Assembly: GCF_946885955.1 (NCBI RefSeq)
Contig: NZ_CAMPHI010000029.1
Location: 3,804-67,803, forward strand
Direction of reading: 5' to 3'
Length of the DNA: 64,000 nt
From: an uncultured Pseudomonas sp.
GTDB lineage: Bacteria > Pseudomonadota > Gammaproteobacteria > Pseudomonadales > Pseudomonadaceae
The translations under genes and the position numbers were made by a program. Below, in pieces: positions 49,639-58,289 of this stretch. The notes under the pieces are model-generated. The model ran no database searches and was not told the origin of the DNA. It was given only the letters and a program-made list of their open reading frames with translations. Positions within the stretch are counted from its first letter, which is position 1, and every line of letters starts with the position of its first letter.

Positions 49639-49695
49639 GTAGCCCGGATGCAATCCGGGAGATTCAGCGTCCTCCCCGGATTGCATCCGGGCTAC
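49639..49695. repeat. REP palindrome with perfect 21-base arms
   Basis: Arms at 49639-49659 and 49675-49695 are perfect inverted copies starting GTAGCCCGGATGCAATCC. It lies in the 346-base gap between aatP and aauS. Confidence 0.85.
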
Positions 49696-49806
49696 CAGGG
49701 CGAACCGTGGGAGGGGCCGGGCGGTGTACCGACTTAGCCGCGATGCTGTTGCCGTCCGCGCTGGTCAGTCGCCGCTGAAGCGCACTCCCACAAAAAGTGC
49801 TCAGTT

Positions 49807-49833
49807 TGTAGGGCGGGTGAAACCCGCCCTACA
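49807..49833. terminator. Perfect hairpin after aatP
   Basis: TGTAGGGCGGGT-GAA-ACCCGCCCTACA lies 9 bases beyond the aatP stop. There is no long U-tract, so it may act as a 3'-end stabiliser or weak terminator. It belongs to the same TAGGG palindrome family. Confidence 0.55.
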
Positions 49834-49842
49834 GGACAGCGA

Positions 49843-50577
49843 TCAGTGCTGGAGGATCTTCGCCAGGAACTGCTGCGCGCGGTCCGAGCGCGCCGAGACG
49901 TCGCCGAAGAACTCTTCCTTGGGGCAGTCTTCGACGATCTGCCCGGCGTCCATGAATATCACCCGGTCGGCGACCTTGCGCGCAAAGCCCATTTCGTGGG
50001 TCACGCACATCATGGTCATGCCCTCGTTGGCCAGCTGCACCATGACGTCGAGCACTTCGTTGACCATCTCCGGGTCGAGCGCCGAGGTCGGTTCGTCGAA
50101 CAGCATCACCACCGGGTCCATGGCCAGGGCGCGGGCGATCGCCACCCGTTGTTGCTGGCCGCCGGAGAGCTGGCCGGGATGCTTGTGCGCGTGGGCGGCC
50201 AGGCCGACCCGCTCGAGCAGTTGCAGGCCCTTGGCGTTGGCTTCTTCCTTGCTGCGGCCGAGTACCTTGATCTGGGCGATGCTGAGGTTCTCGGCGATGC
50301 TCAGGTGTGGGAACAGTTCGAAGTGCTGGAACACCATGCCGACCCGCGAGCGCAGCTTCGGCAGGTTGGTGCTGGGGGCGGAGATCGATGTCTCGTCGAC
50401 CACGATATCGCCCTTCTGGAACGCCTCCAGAGCGTTGACGCATTTGATCAGCGTCGACTTGCCCGAACCGGACGGCCCGCACACCACCACCACTTCGCCT
50501 TTCTTCACTTCAGTGCTGCAATCGGTCAGCACCTGGAAGTCCCCATACCACTTGTAGACATTCTTGATCGAGATCAT
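49843..50577 (-). CDS. aatP: Glutamate/aspartate ABC transporter ATPase AatP
   Basis: A 244-residue polar amino-acid ABC ATPase. Walker A Gly-Pro-Ser-Gly-Ser-Gly-Lys-Ser-Thr, Q-loop Phe-Gln-His-Phe-Glu, signature Leu-Ser-Gly-Gly-Gln-Gln-Gln-Arg and Walker B Val-Met-Leu-Phe-Asp-Glu-Pro-Thr-Ser are intact. The His in the Q-loop-adjacent segment and Ser-Thr-Asn-Leu are typical of GltL/AatP. It powers AatQM. It overlaps aatM by four bases and ends the operon. Confidence 0.93.
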   Translation of the reverse strand: MISIKNVYKWYGDFQVLTDCSTEVKKGEVVVVCGPSGSGKSTLIKCVNALEAFQKGDIVVDETSISAPSTNLPKLRSRVGMVFQHFELFPHLSIAENLSIAQIKVLGRSKEEANAKGLQLLERVGLAAHAHKHPGQLSGGQQQRVAIARALAMDPVVMLFDEPTSALDPEMVNEVLDVMVQLANEGMTMMCVTHEMGFARKVADRVIFMDAGQIVEDCPKEEFFGDVSARSDRAQQFLAKILQH

Positions 50578-51242
50578 ACGGCTAACCTTCTTTGCAGATG
50601 CTTGACCAGCAGCGAGGCGGCGAAGCTGATTGTGAAATAGACCAGGCCGGCGAAGATCAGGAACTCATGGGCCTGGCCGATGATGTCGCCACGCGAGCGC
50701 GAGGCGTTGAGGAAGTCCATCAACCCCACGGTGTAAACCAGCGAGGTGTCCTGGAACAGGATGATGCTTTGTTGCAACAGCAGCGGGGTCATCTTGCGGA
50801 ACGCCTGGGGCAGGATGATCAGCCGCATGCATTGGCCGTAGCTCATGCCCAGCGCGCTGGCCGCGCCCATCTGGCCACGGGGGATGGCCTGGATGCCGGC
50901 GCGGACGATTTCGCAGAAGTACGCCGCCTCGAACATGATGAACGCCACCAGGCAGGAGCTGAACGCACCAATCGGGGTGTCCTCGCCGGTAATCGCGCGC
51001 AGCAGGAACGGCACCGCGAAGTAGAACCAGGTGATCACCAGCAGCAGCGGAATCGAGCGGAAGTAGCTGACGTAGGTGGCGGCGATCTTGGTCAGCAGCT
51101 TGTCGTCGGACAAGCGCATCAGCGCCAACAGGGTGCCCAGCACCACACCACCGAGCACGCCCATGACCATCAACTGCAGGGTCAACAGCATGCCTTCCAG
51201 AAGGCCGGGCAGCGCCGGCAGGATTGCACTGAAGTCCATCAT
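50574..51242 (-). CDS. aatM: Glutamate/aspartate ABC transporter permease AatM
   Basis: A 222-residue HisM-type permease with about five helices and the EAA loop ([10 protein letters not shown]…[11 protein letters not shown]) that docks the ATPase. It pairs with AatQ to form the channel. Overlaps of four bases at both ends couple it to aatQ and aatP. Confidence 0.92.
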   Translation of the reverse strand: MMDFSAILPALPGLLEGMLLTLQLMVMGVLGGVVLGTLLALMRLSDDKLLTKIAATYVSYFRSIPLLLVITWFYFAVPFLLRAITGEDTPIGAFSSCLVAFIMFEAAYFCEIVRAGIQAIPRGQMGAASALGMSYGQCMRLIILPQAFRKMTPLLLQQSIILFQDTSLVYTVGLMDFLNASRSRGDIIGQAHEFLIFAGLVYFTISFAASLLVKHLQRRLAV

Positions 51243-51985
51243 TTACCTCCCATGGCGATCAGGCCCGGCACCGCGACACGCTTCTCGATCGTACGCATCA
51301 GCAGCATCAGGCCCATGTTCAAGGTGAAATAGATCAGCGTCGCCAGGGTGAAGGCTTCGAACAGGTTGGCGCTGAATTCGGCGGTCTGCTTGGTTTGCGC
51401 CAGCAGCTCCATCAGGCCGATCAAGGAGGCCACCGAGGAGTTCTTGAAGATGTTCAGAAACTCGCTGGTCAGCGGTGGAATGATGATGCGGAAGGCCTGC
51501 GGCAAGAGCACGTTGCTGTAGATCTGCGGCAGCCTGAAACCCATCGCGTAGGCGGCCGCGGTCTGTCCCTTGGGCAGCGCCTGGATGCCGGTGCGCACCT
51601 GCTCGCAGACTCGCGCGGCGGTGAACAGGCCGAGGCACACGACCACGCTGAGGTAGGCCGAGGTCGCTGGGTTCAAGTCTTGCTTGAACCACATTTCCAG
51701 CGGCTCGGGCAGCAGGTCCGGTACCAGGAAGTACCAGAGGAACAGCTGTACCAGCAGCGGTACGTTGCGGAAGATTTCCACATAGGTGGTGGCGATGCCG
51801 CTGACCCAGCGGTTCGGCACCGTGCGCATCACGCCCAGCAATGTGCCGAGCGTCAATGCGACTATCCAGCCGGCCAGGGCGATGGCGATGGTCCAGCCCA
51901 GGCCGGTGAAAAACCAGTCCAGGTAGATCTCGCTGCCGATGCCGGTGGCCTTGAAAAAGACGCCCCAGTCCCAGTTGTAATTCAT
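51239..51985 (-). CDS. aatQ: Glutamate/aspartate ABC transporter permease AatQ
   Basis: A 248-residue HisM-type permease beginning Met-Asn-Tyr-Asn-Trp-Asp-Trp-Gly-Val-Phe, as in GltJ/AatQ proteins. It has five helices and an EAA loop (Thr-Ala-Ala-Tyr-Ala-Met-Gly-Phe…Leu-Leu-Pro-Gln-Ala-Phe-Arg-Ile-Ile-Ile-Pro-Pro). It is the first membrane component after aatJ, from which it is separated by 210 bases containing a stem-loop. Confidence 0.92.
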   Translation of the reverse strand: MNYNWDWGVFFKATGIGSEIYLDWFFTGLGWTIAIALAGWIVALTLGTLLGVMRTVPNRWVSGIATTYVEIFRNVPLLVQLFLWYFLVPDLLPEPLEMWFKQDLNPATSAYLSVVVCLGLFTAARVCEQVRTGIQALPKGQTAAAYAMGFRLPQIYSNVLLPQAFRIIIPPLTSEFLNIFKNSSVASLIGLMELLAQTKQTAEFSANLFEAFTLATLIYFTLNMGLMLLMRTIEKRVAVPGLIAMGGK

Positions 51986-52159
51986 TTTGGGTTCCCCTCG
52001 GGTAGAGCCGATACGAAGTGCAGGCGGATCAGGGGGCAGGCGCCGACCTACCCCGCTGCTTGTGGCAGCGGCGCCCCCTGATCCTATCGGGTGAAAGCGG
52101 GAGGTCGGGCGGGTGAACGATGCAGCGCGTCACCCCGTCCGGGTCACTCCCTGGTTCCC

Positions 52160-52188
52160 ACACCACGCGCTTTGTGGACGCGCGGTGT
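52160..52188 (-). promoter_or_regulatory. Stem-loop between aatJ and aatQ
   Basis: ACACCACGCG and CGCGCGGTGT form a 10-base stem (one G-U pair) just after the aatJ stop. A hairpin here commonly gives more binding protein than permease from one transcript, by partial termination or mRNA protection. No U-tract is seen, which favours protection. Confidence 0.55.
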
Positions 52189-52195
52189 CACCGGG

Positions 52196-53110
52196 TCAAA
52201 TCTGCTCGGCAGACTTGTCGGTGGGCGTGGCGATGAGTTTTTTCAGCTCATTGCTCATGGGGAAATTCAGGTTGAGATTTTTCGGTGCGATGGGCTGCAT
52301 GAACCACTTGTCGTAGATCGAGGTGATTTCGCCCGACTTGTAGGTGGCGCTGATCGCACCATCGACCACTTGCTTGAACGCCGGGTCACCCTTGCGCAGC
52401 ATGCAGCCGTAGATCTCGAACGATTGCGGGGTGCCGACCACGGCCCAGTCGTCCGGCTTCTTGGCTTTGGCCATTTCGCCGTAGAGCAGCGCGTCGTCCA
52501 TCATGAAGGCGACTGCGCGGCCGGATTCGAGCATCAGGAAGGACTCGCCATGGTCCTTGGCCGAGATGATGTTCATGCCCATCTGCTTCTCGGCGTTCAT
52601 GATCTTCAGCAGGCGCTCGGAGGTGGTGCCGGCGGTGGTCACCACGTTCTTGCCCTTGAGCTGGGCGAAGTCTTCGATGCCGCTGCTCTTCTTCGCCAGC
52701 AGGCGGGTGCCCACTTCGAAGATGCCAACCGAGAAGTCCACCTGCTGCTGGCGCTCGACGTTGTTGGTGGTGGAGCCGCATTCCAGATCGACCGTGCCGT
52801 TCTGCACTAGCGGGATACGGGTCTGCGAGGTGACCAGGTTATAGCGGACCTTCAGCTCCGGCATGCCCAGTTGCTGTTTGATCGCCTCGACCACTTTCAT
52901 CTGCAGGTCATGGGAGTAGCCCATGGGCTGGCTCGGGTCGTTGCCGAAGTAGGAGAACGGAATGGAGGCGTCGCGGTGACCCAGGGTGATGGTGCCCGAC
53001 TCCTTGATCTTCTTCAGGGTGCCGGTCAGTTCCGCGGCCAGTACCGGGGCGCTGAGCAGGGTGGCGGCCAGGGCCATGGCGACAGCGCGGGAAAGAGTGC
53101 TCTTGGTCAT
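52196..53110 (-). CDS. aatJ: Glutamate/aspartate-binding protein AatJ
   Basis: A 304-residue periplasmic solute-binding family 3 protein. Signal peptide 1-~25 (…Ser-Ala-Pro-Val-Leu-Ala-Ala). Family blocks: Lys-Glu-Ser-Gly-Thr-Ile-Thr-Leu-Gly-His-Arg-Asp, Pro-Phe-Ser-Tyr, Leu-Glu-Cys-Gly-Ser-Thr-Thr-Asn-Asn and Phe-Met-Met-Asp-Asp-Ala-Leu-Leu. It is the GltI/AatJ type that binds glutamate, aspartate and related acids. A GAGGA site sets the ATG at 53110. The gene is driven by the sigma-54 promoter at 53199-53214. Confidence 0.93.
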   Translation of the reverse strand: MTKSTLSRAVAMALAATLLSAPVLAAELTGTLKKIKESGTITLGHRDASIPFSYFGNDPSQPMGYSHDLQMKVVEAIKQQLGMPELKVRYNLVTSQTRIPLVQNGTVDLECGSTTNNVERQQQVDFSVGIFEVGTRLLAKKSSGIEDFAQLKGKNVVTTAGTTSERLLKIMNAEKQMGMNIISAKDHGESFLMLESGRAVAFMMDDALLYGEMAKAKKPDDWAVVGTPQSFEIYGCMLRKGDPAFKQVVDGAISATYKSGEITSIYDKWFMQPIAPKNLNLNFPMSNELKKLIATPTDKSAEQI

Positions 53111-53198
53111 GCTGATCCTCACTATTGTTGTTTTGTGCTGGCCGGGGCGATGCGAGCCATCGGCAGGGGAAAGCGCCGGCTTTCCTGTAGTGAGGTAG

Positions 53199-53214
53199 AG
53201 CAGGGAGCGTGCCA
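53199..53214 (-). promoter_or_regulatory. Sigma-54 promoter of aatJQMP
   Basis: On the minus strand TGGCACG-N4-CTGCT has the invariant GG and GC with the correct 10-base gap. It lies ~90 bases before the aatJ ATG, giving a leader of ~75 bases. It is the expected target type for AauR. Confidence 0.8.
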
Positions 53215-53331
53215 GTCTTTTCAAGTGTCTGGTTTTATACTCAAGTAATTGAAAATAAAGATAAAAATTAATTTAAGCGCCCGGCGAGTCGAGCGTCTCG
53301 TTCGCCAAAGCGAATCCGCGGCCTGGTGGCG

Positions 53332-53345
53332 GTCGGAAAACCGAA
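53332..53345 (-). promoter_or_regulatory. AauR-type upstream activator site
   Basis: TTCGG-TTTT-CCGAC (minus strand) differs at one base from the inverted repeat TTCGG-N4-CCGAA that I recall for AauR targets in P. putida. It lies ~120 bases upstream of the sigma-54 promoter, a normal distance for an enhancer-binding protein. Confidence 0.6.
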
Positions 53346-53395
53346 CGCTAGTCTTGAGCCAGACCAAGCGGAGGTTCGCGTTTTACCGGGTGCTG

Positions 53396-53586
53396 TGTAG
53401 GGCGGACATGGCGAAGCCTTGTCCGCCGAATGTCCAGGCTGTCGCGCAAGTGCACGATTTCCCGAAGGTCAATCGCGGCTAAAGCCCCTCCCACTCAGGT
53501 AGTTTTTCAACAGCCTGCTAGTAGCCCGGATGGAATCCGGGGAAAGCATCGCTCACCAACATCTCCCTGGATTGCATCCGGGCTAC
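53396..53586. repeat. Cluster of repeat fragments (TAGGGCGGACATGG, MITE end, REP)
   Basis: Three elements are packed together: a half element GTAGGGCGGACATGGCGAAG (53397 on), a copy of the right end of the 32853 MITE-like element (53496-53517) and a near-perfect REP palindrome (53521-53586). They take up most of the gap between aatJ and the small ORF at 53773; the rest shows nothing I can identify. Confidence 0.7.
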
Positions 53587-53772
53587 GGGCTGCTGCCAGC
53601 GCAGTGGCGATGCCCCTGTGGTGTGTGATCCTCACCGCTGGACCACAGGTACTTCACGAATGGCGCTGGGGGTGTACCATTTCAGGACGACCCGAGGTGC
53701 CACGCACCTTGCCGTACGGGGGGATAACCGGGCCATGCCGCCTCGCTGCAGGCCCCAACCGGAGGTCTACCC

Positions 53773-54033
53773 ATGAATACTTTGCAATGCACGTATCGCG
53801 GCCACCAGATCGCCGCCGACGTTTTACAGTACGCGGATAACCCGACGCCCTGGGCTGGCGGTTGCCGTATCACCGACCCGCAGGGGCGCACCAGTCGGCG
53901 CATGCCGCTGCCCCTGGATTACGCCTTCCTCGCGGACCTGGAAAAAGCCCAGCACGCCTCGATCGCCCATGGCAAATGGCTGATCGACCAGCACCTGGAC
54001 CAGGGCCGGGAGCTATTCGCCAAAGCGGCCTGA
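53773..54033 (+). CDS. Small conserved-type hypothetical protein
   Basis: An 86-residue soluble protein with no signal peptide or membrane helix. Features are a short beta-type N-terminus (Cys-Thr-Tyr-Arg-Gly-His-Gln-Ile), Pro-Leu-Pro-Leu-Asp-Tyr-Ala-Phe, and a helical C-terminus (Ala-His-Gly-Lys-Trp-Leu-Ile-Asp-Gln-His-Leu). A GGAGG site lies 9 bases upstream, supporting translation. I do not recognise the family. Confidence 0.6.
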   Translation: MNTLQCTYRGHQIAADVLQYADNPTPWAGGCRITDPQGRTSRRMPLPLDYAFLADLEKAQHASIAHGKWLIDQHLDQGRELFAKAA

Positions 54034-54055
54034 TCAGGTCGGCAAAGGTGCTTTT

Positions 54056-54131
54056 GTAGGGTGGACATGGCGAAGCCTTGTCCACCGTCGGCAATCAACT
54101 GGCGGACAAAGCTTCGCTGCGTCCGCCCTAC
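54056..54131. repeat. TAGGGTGGACATGG-type palindromic element
   Basis: GTAGGGTGGACATGGCGAAG at the left end is inverted with a CTTCGCTGCGTCCGCCCTAC right end, with a short related copy between. It is an extragenic palindrome between two convergent genes. Confidence 0.7.
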
Positions 54132-54154
54132 GTCAGAGCGCTTGGCGGTTACGT

Positions 54155-54949
54155 CTATCGATTACGTAGAAAGGCGTTGATGAAGTCTCCCTGGTTGGGC
54201 TCGTCTTCCTGGGTGGTGAAGCTCAGGGTCGCATCCTTTTCCCGCAGCTTGATCCGCGAGCCAAAGGCGCATTCCACGCCTTTCAGGGTTTTCGCCTGGG
54301 CCTTGTACGCCTCGTCGCGCTCGCACAGTGTGGCGACCTGGCTGACCACCTCGCCGCAGAAGCTCGGCACGCTCAGGCGCTTGAGGATATCGTTGTCCAG
54401 CGCGCTCCAGTCGACCTTGGTCGCCAGCGGCGTGCCGCAGGTGTCGGAGGCCTCCTTGTCGATCTGCTGCAAGGCGCTGGCGAAAGCCTGCACCTGGCGC
54501 TCGCGGTCGAATGCGGCGAGCTTGTCCTGCACGCCTTCCTTCTTCTGCTTTTCATACAGTGCCAGCAGCGCGGCGGGCTTGGCGGCCTTGCTCTTTTCCT
54601 CGTCGAAGCCGAGCTGAAAGCCGTCGGTATCCGGCAGGTACAACTGGTACTGCTCGCCGCCCCAGTCCTGGCGCTTGACCAACATGTTGTAGGCGCTGCC
54701 GTCGAGGGTGGTGCCGTAGTCGCGCTCGTCGTTGCCGCGTTCGTGCACCGTGGTCAGTAGTACCACCTCATCGAGCGGGTGATTGATGCCGCTCACCTGG
54801 ATCAGCGCCTGCTTGCCATCGGCGCTCGGGGCGAGCGTCACGCTGACGCCCTTGCCGGCATCGAACACCTGCGGGTACTTGGCCAATTCCAGCGCACTGG
54901 CGTTAAGGGTGAACAGCGAGGCGGCGAAAAGCAGAGACAGCCTTGTCAT
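54155..54949 (-). CDS. Periplasmic conserved-type hypothetical protein
   Basis: A 264-residue exported protein. Signal peptide 1-~19 (…Leu-Asn-Ala-Ser-Ala). The mature region is beta-rich first (Val-Ser-Val-Thr-Leu-Ala-Pro; Gln-Ala-Leu-Ile-Gln-Val-Ser-Gly-Ile) and then helical, with four cysteines (Asp-Thr-Cys-Gly; Ser-Phe-Cys; Thr-Leu-Cys; Val-Glu-Cys), probably disulfide-bonded. I recognise no family. An AAGGA site fits the ATG at 54949. It is convergent with the gene at 53773. Confidence 0.7.
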   Translation of the reverse strand: MTRLSLLFAASLFTLNASALELAKYPQVFDAGKGVSVTLAPSADGKQALIQVSGINHPLDEVVLLTTVHERGNDERDYGTTLDGSAYNMLVKRQDWGGEQYQLYLPDTDGFQLGFDEEKSKAAKPAALLALYEKQKKEGVQDKLAAFDRERQVQAFASALQQIDKEASDTCGTPLATKVDWSALDNDILKRLSVPSFCGEVVSQVATLCERDEAYKAQAKTLKGVECAFGSRIKLREKDATLSFTTQEDEPNQGDFINAFLRNR

Positions 54950-55087
54950 GGTGACGTCCTTGGTGGGTTGAAAAGGCCGGCAGTATAGCGAGGACGCCGG
55001 ACGGATTTTGTGAGGGAGGTCTGCTCGTTATCTCGTGCGCTCAACCTGTGCGTGCACCCTGTACCCCCGAGCAACGCGCACTCACCA

Positions 55088-55150
55088 TGTAGCCCGGATG
55101 CAATCCGGGGATATCTCCGTCGAATACCACTCCCGGATCACAGCCGGGCC
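55088..55150. repeat. Degenerate REP element
   Basis: The left arm GTAGCCCGGATGCAATCCGG is intact, but the right arm is degraded (TCCCGGATCACAGCCGGGCC). It lies in the 483-base gap upstream of purE. Confidence 0.6.
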
Positions 55151-55311
55151 AGGAGATGGCAAGCACCGCGACCCTGCACGCGCAGCGGCAAAACCTGTCG
55201 CCTCATGCCACAGTCATCGGGGCGGTGGCCTTATAGAGCCAGCCCCGACCCCCAACGCCATCACTGGCGACAGACGGTCATGCAGGGGGCGCGTTATTGG
55301 TGTCGTTAGGC

Positions 55312-55396
55312 TATACTGCGCCGCCTTTAAACCCGCCGGCCGCGGGTTTGACCCAAACATGACAAGCCACGCCCTCTGCGTGGCTTGTTGGTTTTT
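55312..55396 (+). promoter_or_regulatory. purE promoter and terminator-like leader
   Basis: A -10-like TATACT (55312-55317) is followed by a GC hairpin AAACCCGC…GCGGGTTT (55328-55349) and then by ACAAGCCACGC/GCGTGGCTTGT (55362-55372, 55378-55388) ending in TTGGTTTTT. A terminator between promoter and gene suggests attenuation of purEK, or it may end an upstream transcript. Confidence 0.5.
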
Positions 55397-55432
55397 GACG
55401 CGCCGTGAGGCGCTTGATGAAGAGGCACGACG

Positions 55433-55924
55433 ATGAGCGCACTGGTTGGCGTGATCATGGGCTCCAAGTCCGATTGGTCCACCCTTAGCCACACCGCCGA
55501 CATGCTGGAGCAGCTGGGCATCCCTTATGAGGTCAAGGTGGTGTCGGCGCATCGCACCCCGGATCTGTTGTTCCAGTACGCCGAACAGGCTGACGGCCGC
55601 GGTATCCAGGTGATCATCGCCGGTGCCGGCGGCGCGGCGCATCTGCCGGGCATGTGCGCAGCCAAGACCCATTTGCCGGTGCTCGGCGTACCGGTGCAGT
55701 CGTCGATGCTTTCCGGCGTCGATTCGTTGCTGTCGATCGTGCAGATGCCGGCCGGCATTCCGGTTGCGACCCTGGCCATCGGCAAGGCCGGCGCGATCAA
55801 CGCGGCCTTGCTGGCGGCGAGTATCCTCGGTCACCAGCACCCGCAGTTCCATGCGGCGCTGCAGAAGTTCCGCCAGGAGCAGACCGACAACGTGCTGGAT
55901 AACCCGGACCCGCGTCAGGCCTGA
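55433..55924 (+). CDS. purE: N5-carboxyaminoimidazole ribonucleotide mutase PurE
   Basis: A 163-residue class I PurE. The substrate-binding blocks [13 protein letters not shown] and Ala-Gly-Gly-Ala-Ala-His-Leu-Pro-Gly are intact. It converts N5-CAIR to CAIR in purine synthesis, after PurK. It is 62 bases upstream of purK on the same strand. The leader contains the terminator-like hairpins at 55328-55396. Confidence 0.95.
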   Translation: MSALVGVIMGSKSDWSTLSHTADMLEQLGIPYEVKVVSAHRTPDLLFQYAEQADGRGIQVIIAGAGGAAHLPGMCAAKTHLPVLGVPVQSSMLSGVDSLLSIVQMPAGIPVATLAIGKAGAINAALLAASILGHQHPQFHAALQKFRQEQTDNVLDNPDPRQA

Positions 55925-55986
55925 TTGCCGGCAAACTCGCCCAGCAAGGGCGTGAATAGAGTCGAAGGCGTTAAAGAGGTGCAAGC

Positions 55987-57072
55987 ATGAAAATCGGTGT
56001 AATCGGTGGCGGTCAGCTCGGTCGCATGTTGGCCTTGGCGGGTACGCCCCTGGGGATGAACTTCGCTTTTCTCGACCCCGCGCCGGACGCCTGCGCCCAG
56101 GCCCTCGGCGAGCATATCCGTGCCGACTACGGCGATCAGGATCACCTGCGCCAGCTGGCCGATGAAGTCGATCTGGTGACCTTCGAGTTCGAAAGCGTAC
56201 CGGCCGAGACCGTGGCCTTTCTCTCGCAGTTCGTGCCGGTCTACCCCTGCGCCGAATCGCTGCGCATCGCCCGCGACCGCTGGTTCGAGAAGTCGATGTT
56301 CAAGGACCTCGGCATCCCCACCCCCGAGTTCGCCGATATCCAGTCGCAAGCCGACCTCGATGCCGCCGTCGCAGCCATCGGCCTGCCGGCAGTGATGAAG
56401 ACCCGCACCCTGGGCTACGACGGCAAGGGCCAGAAGGTGCTGCGCAACCCCGAAGACGTCACTGGCGCCTTCGCCGAACTGGGCAGCGTACCCTGCATCC
56501 TCGAAGGTTTCGTGTCCTTTACCGGCGAAGTCTCGCTGGTCGCCGTGCGCGGCCGCGATGGCGAGACGCGCTTCTACCCGCTGGTGCACAACCGCCATGA
56601 CAGCGGCATCCTCGCCCTGTCCATCGCCAGCAGCGCGCACCCGTTGCAGGCCCTGGCCGAGGATTACGTCGGCCGCGTGCTGCAAAAGCTCGATTACGTC
56701 GGCGTTCTGGCCTTTGAGTTCTTCGAAGTCGACGGTGGCCTCAAGGCCAACGAAATCGCCCCGCGCGTGCACAACTCCGGGCACTGGACCATCGAAGGCG
56801 CCGAGTGCAGCCAGTTCGAGAACCACCTGCGCGCCGTCGCCGGTCTGCCGCTGGGCTCGACCGCCAAGGTCGGTGAGAGCGCGATGCTCAATTTCATCGG
56901 TGAAGTACCGCCGGTGGATAAGGTGATCGCCATCGACGACTGCCACCTGCACCACTACGGCAAGGCCTTCAAGGCCGGACGCAAGGTCGGCCACGCCACC
57001 CTGCGCTGCGCCGATCGCGCCACCCTGGAGCAGCGCATCGCCGCCGTCGAAGCGCTGATCACCAAGGGCTGA
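55987..57072 (+). CDS. purK: N5-carboxyaminoimidazole ribonucleotide synthase PurK
   Basis: A 361-residue ATP-grasp enzyme. Start Gly-Val-Ile-Gly-Gly-Gly-Gln-Leu-Gly-Arg; ATP-grasp blocks Lys-Thr-Arg-Thr-Leu-Gly-Tyr-Asp-Gly-Lys-Gly and Phe-Glu-Val-Asp-Gly-Gly-Leu-Lys-Ala-Asn-Glu-Ile-Ala-Pro-Arg-Val-His-Asn-Ser. It makes N5-CAIR from AIR, ATP and bicarbonate. Operon with purE, as in most bacteria; the pair equals PA5425-PA5426. Confidence 0.95.
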   Translation: MKIGVIGGGQLGRMLALAGTPLGMNFAFLDPAPDACAQALGEHIRADYGDQDHLRQLADEVDLVTFEFESVPAETVAFLSQFVPVYPCAESLRIARDRWFEKSMFKDLGIPTPEFADIQSQADLDAAVAAIGLPAVMKTRTLGYDGKGQKVLRNPEDVTGAFAELGSVPCILEGFVSFTGEVSLVAVRGRDGETRFYPLVHNRHDSGILALSIASSAHPLQALAEDYVGRVLQKLDYVGVLAFEFFEVDGGLKANEIAPRVHNSGHWTIEGAECSQFENHLRAVAGLPLGSTAKVGESAMLNFIGEVPPVDKVIAIDDCHLHHYGKAFKAGRKVGHATLRCADRATLEQRIAAVEALITKG

Positions 57073-57133
57073 AACCCCGCCGCTCAATTCATGGCTACGC
57101 TCTTGTGTAGGGGTCAACCACAAGGGCCTAGCC

Positions 57134-57898
57134 ATGAAGCATCTGCTATTGCTGTGCCTGCTACTGCTGCCGCCCGTAGGCCATGCCGAACCGATTCTGC
57201 GCGCCGATTACCGCGAGCGACCGCCGGAAATGCAGGCGCTCGATAATCAGCCCAGCGGCCCTCTGATCAGTATTCTCGACACTGCCGCAACGCGCATCGG
57301 CTCGCGCATCGAATGGCGTTACGCGCCCTTCGTACGCAGTCTGGAAGACCTCAAGTCGGGACGTGTCGATCTGGTGCCGCGAGTGCTCTTCACCGATGAG
57401 CGCAAGGCCTATGTGCACTTCCTGCCGGCCATCGGCACCCAGCACAAGAGCATCCGCTTTATCGTCAGGCCCGGCCGCGAAGCTAGCCTGCATAGCTATG
57501 CCGATCTACGCGGCGAATGGGTGATCGGCGCCAAGCGCGGCACCGCCTATTTCGACCCCTTCGACGGCGACGGGCTGATCAGCAAGGTGCTGGCGACTGA
57601 CGACTATGTGCTGGCCGGGATGTTTCGCGCCGGGCGCCTGGACGCATTGGCGGTGCTTGATCGTGAGGCCATCGAGGCGCAGTTCCGCAAGATCGGTTTC
57701 AGCGACTACAGCTATGCCGATTACCAGTACGAGCAATCGATAGGCAATTACTACGGCGCCTCGCTGCTTCTCTATCAGGGGGCGAAGCAGGTGATCTACG
57801 ACCGCCTGGCGAGCGAGCTGCGGCGCATGCGCGAAAGCGGCGAGATCGTCTCGATCTATCGGCGTTATGGCGTCGCCCCTCCCGCCACCACCGAGTAG
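57134..57898 (+). CDS. Periplasmic solute-binding family 3-type protein
   Basis: A 254-residue exported protein. Signal peptide 1-~18 (…Val-Gly-His-Ala). The mature chain has the pattern of an amino-acid-binding protein used without a transporter (Arg-Ala-Asp-Tyr-Arg-Glu-Arg-Pro-Pro-Glu-Met; Gly-Arg-Val-Asp-Leu-Val-Pro-Arg-Val; Lys-Arg-Gly-Thr-Ala-Tyr-Phe). It is more divergent than the pair at 34186 and 38647. It has 61 bases between it and purK and could be cotranscribed, though no functional link is obvious. Confidence 0.75.
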   Translation: MKHLLLLCLLLLPPVGHAEPILRADYRERPPEMQALDNQPSGPLISILDTAATRIGSRIEWRYAPFVRSLEDLKSGRVDLVPRVLFTDERKAYVHFLPAIGTQHKSIRFIVRPGREASLHSYADLRGEWVIGAKRGTAYFDPFDGDGLISKVLATDDYVLAGMFRAGRLDALAVLDREAIEAQFRKIGFSDYSYADYQYEQSIGNYYGASLLLYQGAKQVIYDRLASELRRMRESGEIVSIYRRYGVAPPATTE

Positions 57899-57985
57899 CG
57901 CCCCGCACTCGCTGCATCGGGAGACGAACGGAGGCGCCGCCTGGCAGTCTTAACAGGCTCAACCTCGACTACCAGGAGATTCACC

Positions 57986-58237
57986 ATGAGCATCCTCGGC
58001 ACCATTTTTATCGGGCTGATCGTCGGCTTGATCGCACGCTTTCTCAAACCGGGCAACGACAGCATGGGCTGGATCATGACCATCCTGCTCGGCGTCGGCG
58101 GCGCCATTGCCGCGACCTATGGCGGCCAGGCGCTGGGCATCTACGAAGCGAATGAAGCCGCGGGTTTTGTCGGCGCGGTAATCGGCGCGATCGTCTTGCT
58201 GGTAATCTATGCGCTGATCGCCAACAAGGACCGCTAG
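57986..58237 (+). CDS. GlsB/YeaQ/YmgE-family small membrane protein
   Basis: An 83-residue hydrophobic protein with three membrane helices. Ile-Gly-Leu-Ile-Val-Gly-Leu-Ile-Ala-Arg, Gly-Trp-Ile-Met-Thr-Ile-Leu-Leu-Gly-Val-Gly-Gly-Ala and Gly-Ala-Ile-Val-Leu-Leu-Val-Ile-Tyr are family blocks. This 'transglycosylase-associated' family is often induced by stress, but its action is unknown. It has an AGGAG site before the ATG. Confidence 0.9.
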   Translation: MSILGTIFIGLIVGLIARFLKPGNDSMGWIMTILLGVGGAIAATYGGQALGIYEANEAAGFVGAVIGAIVLLVIYALIANKDR

Positions 58238-58289
58238 GTTGCCGGACCGGTAGCCATCGGCCATTTTCCTTTTCCGACGAGCTTGCCCG

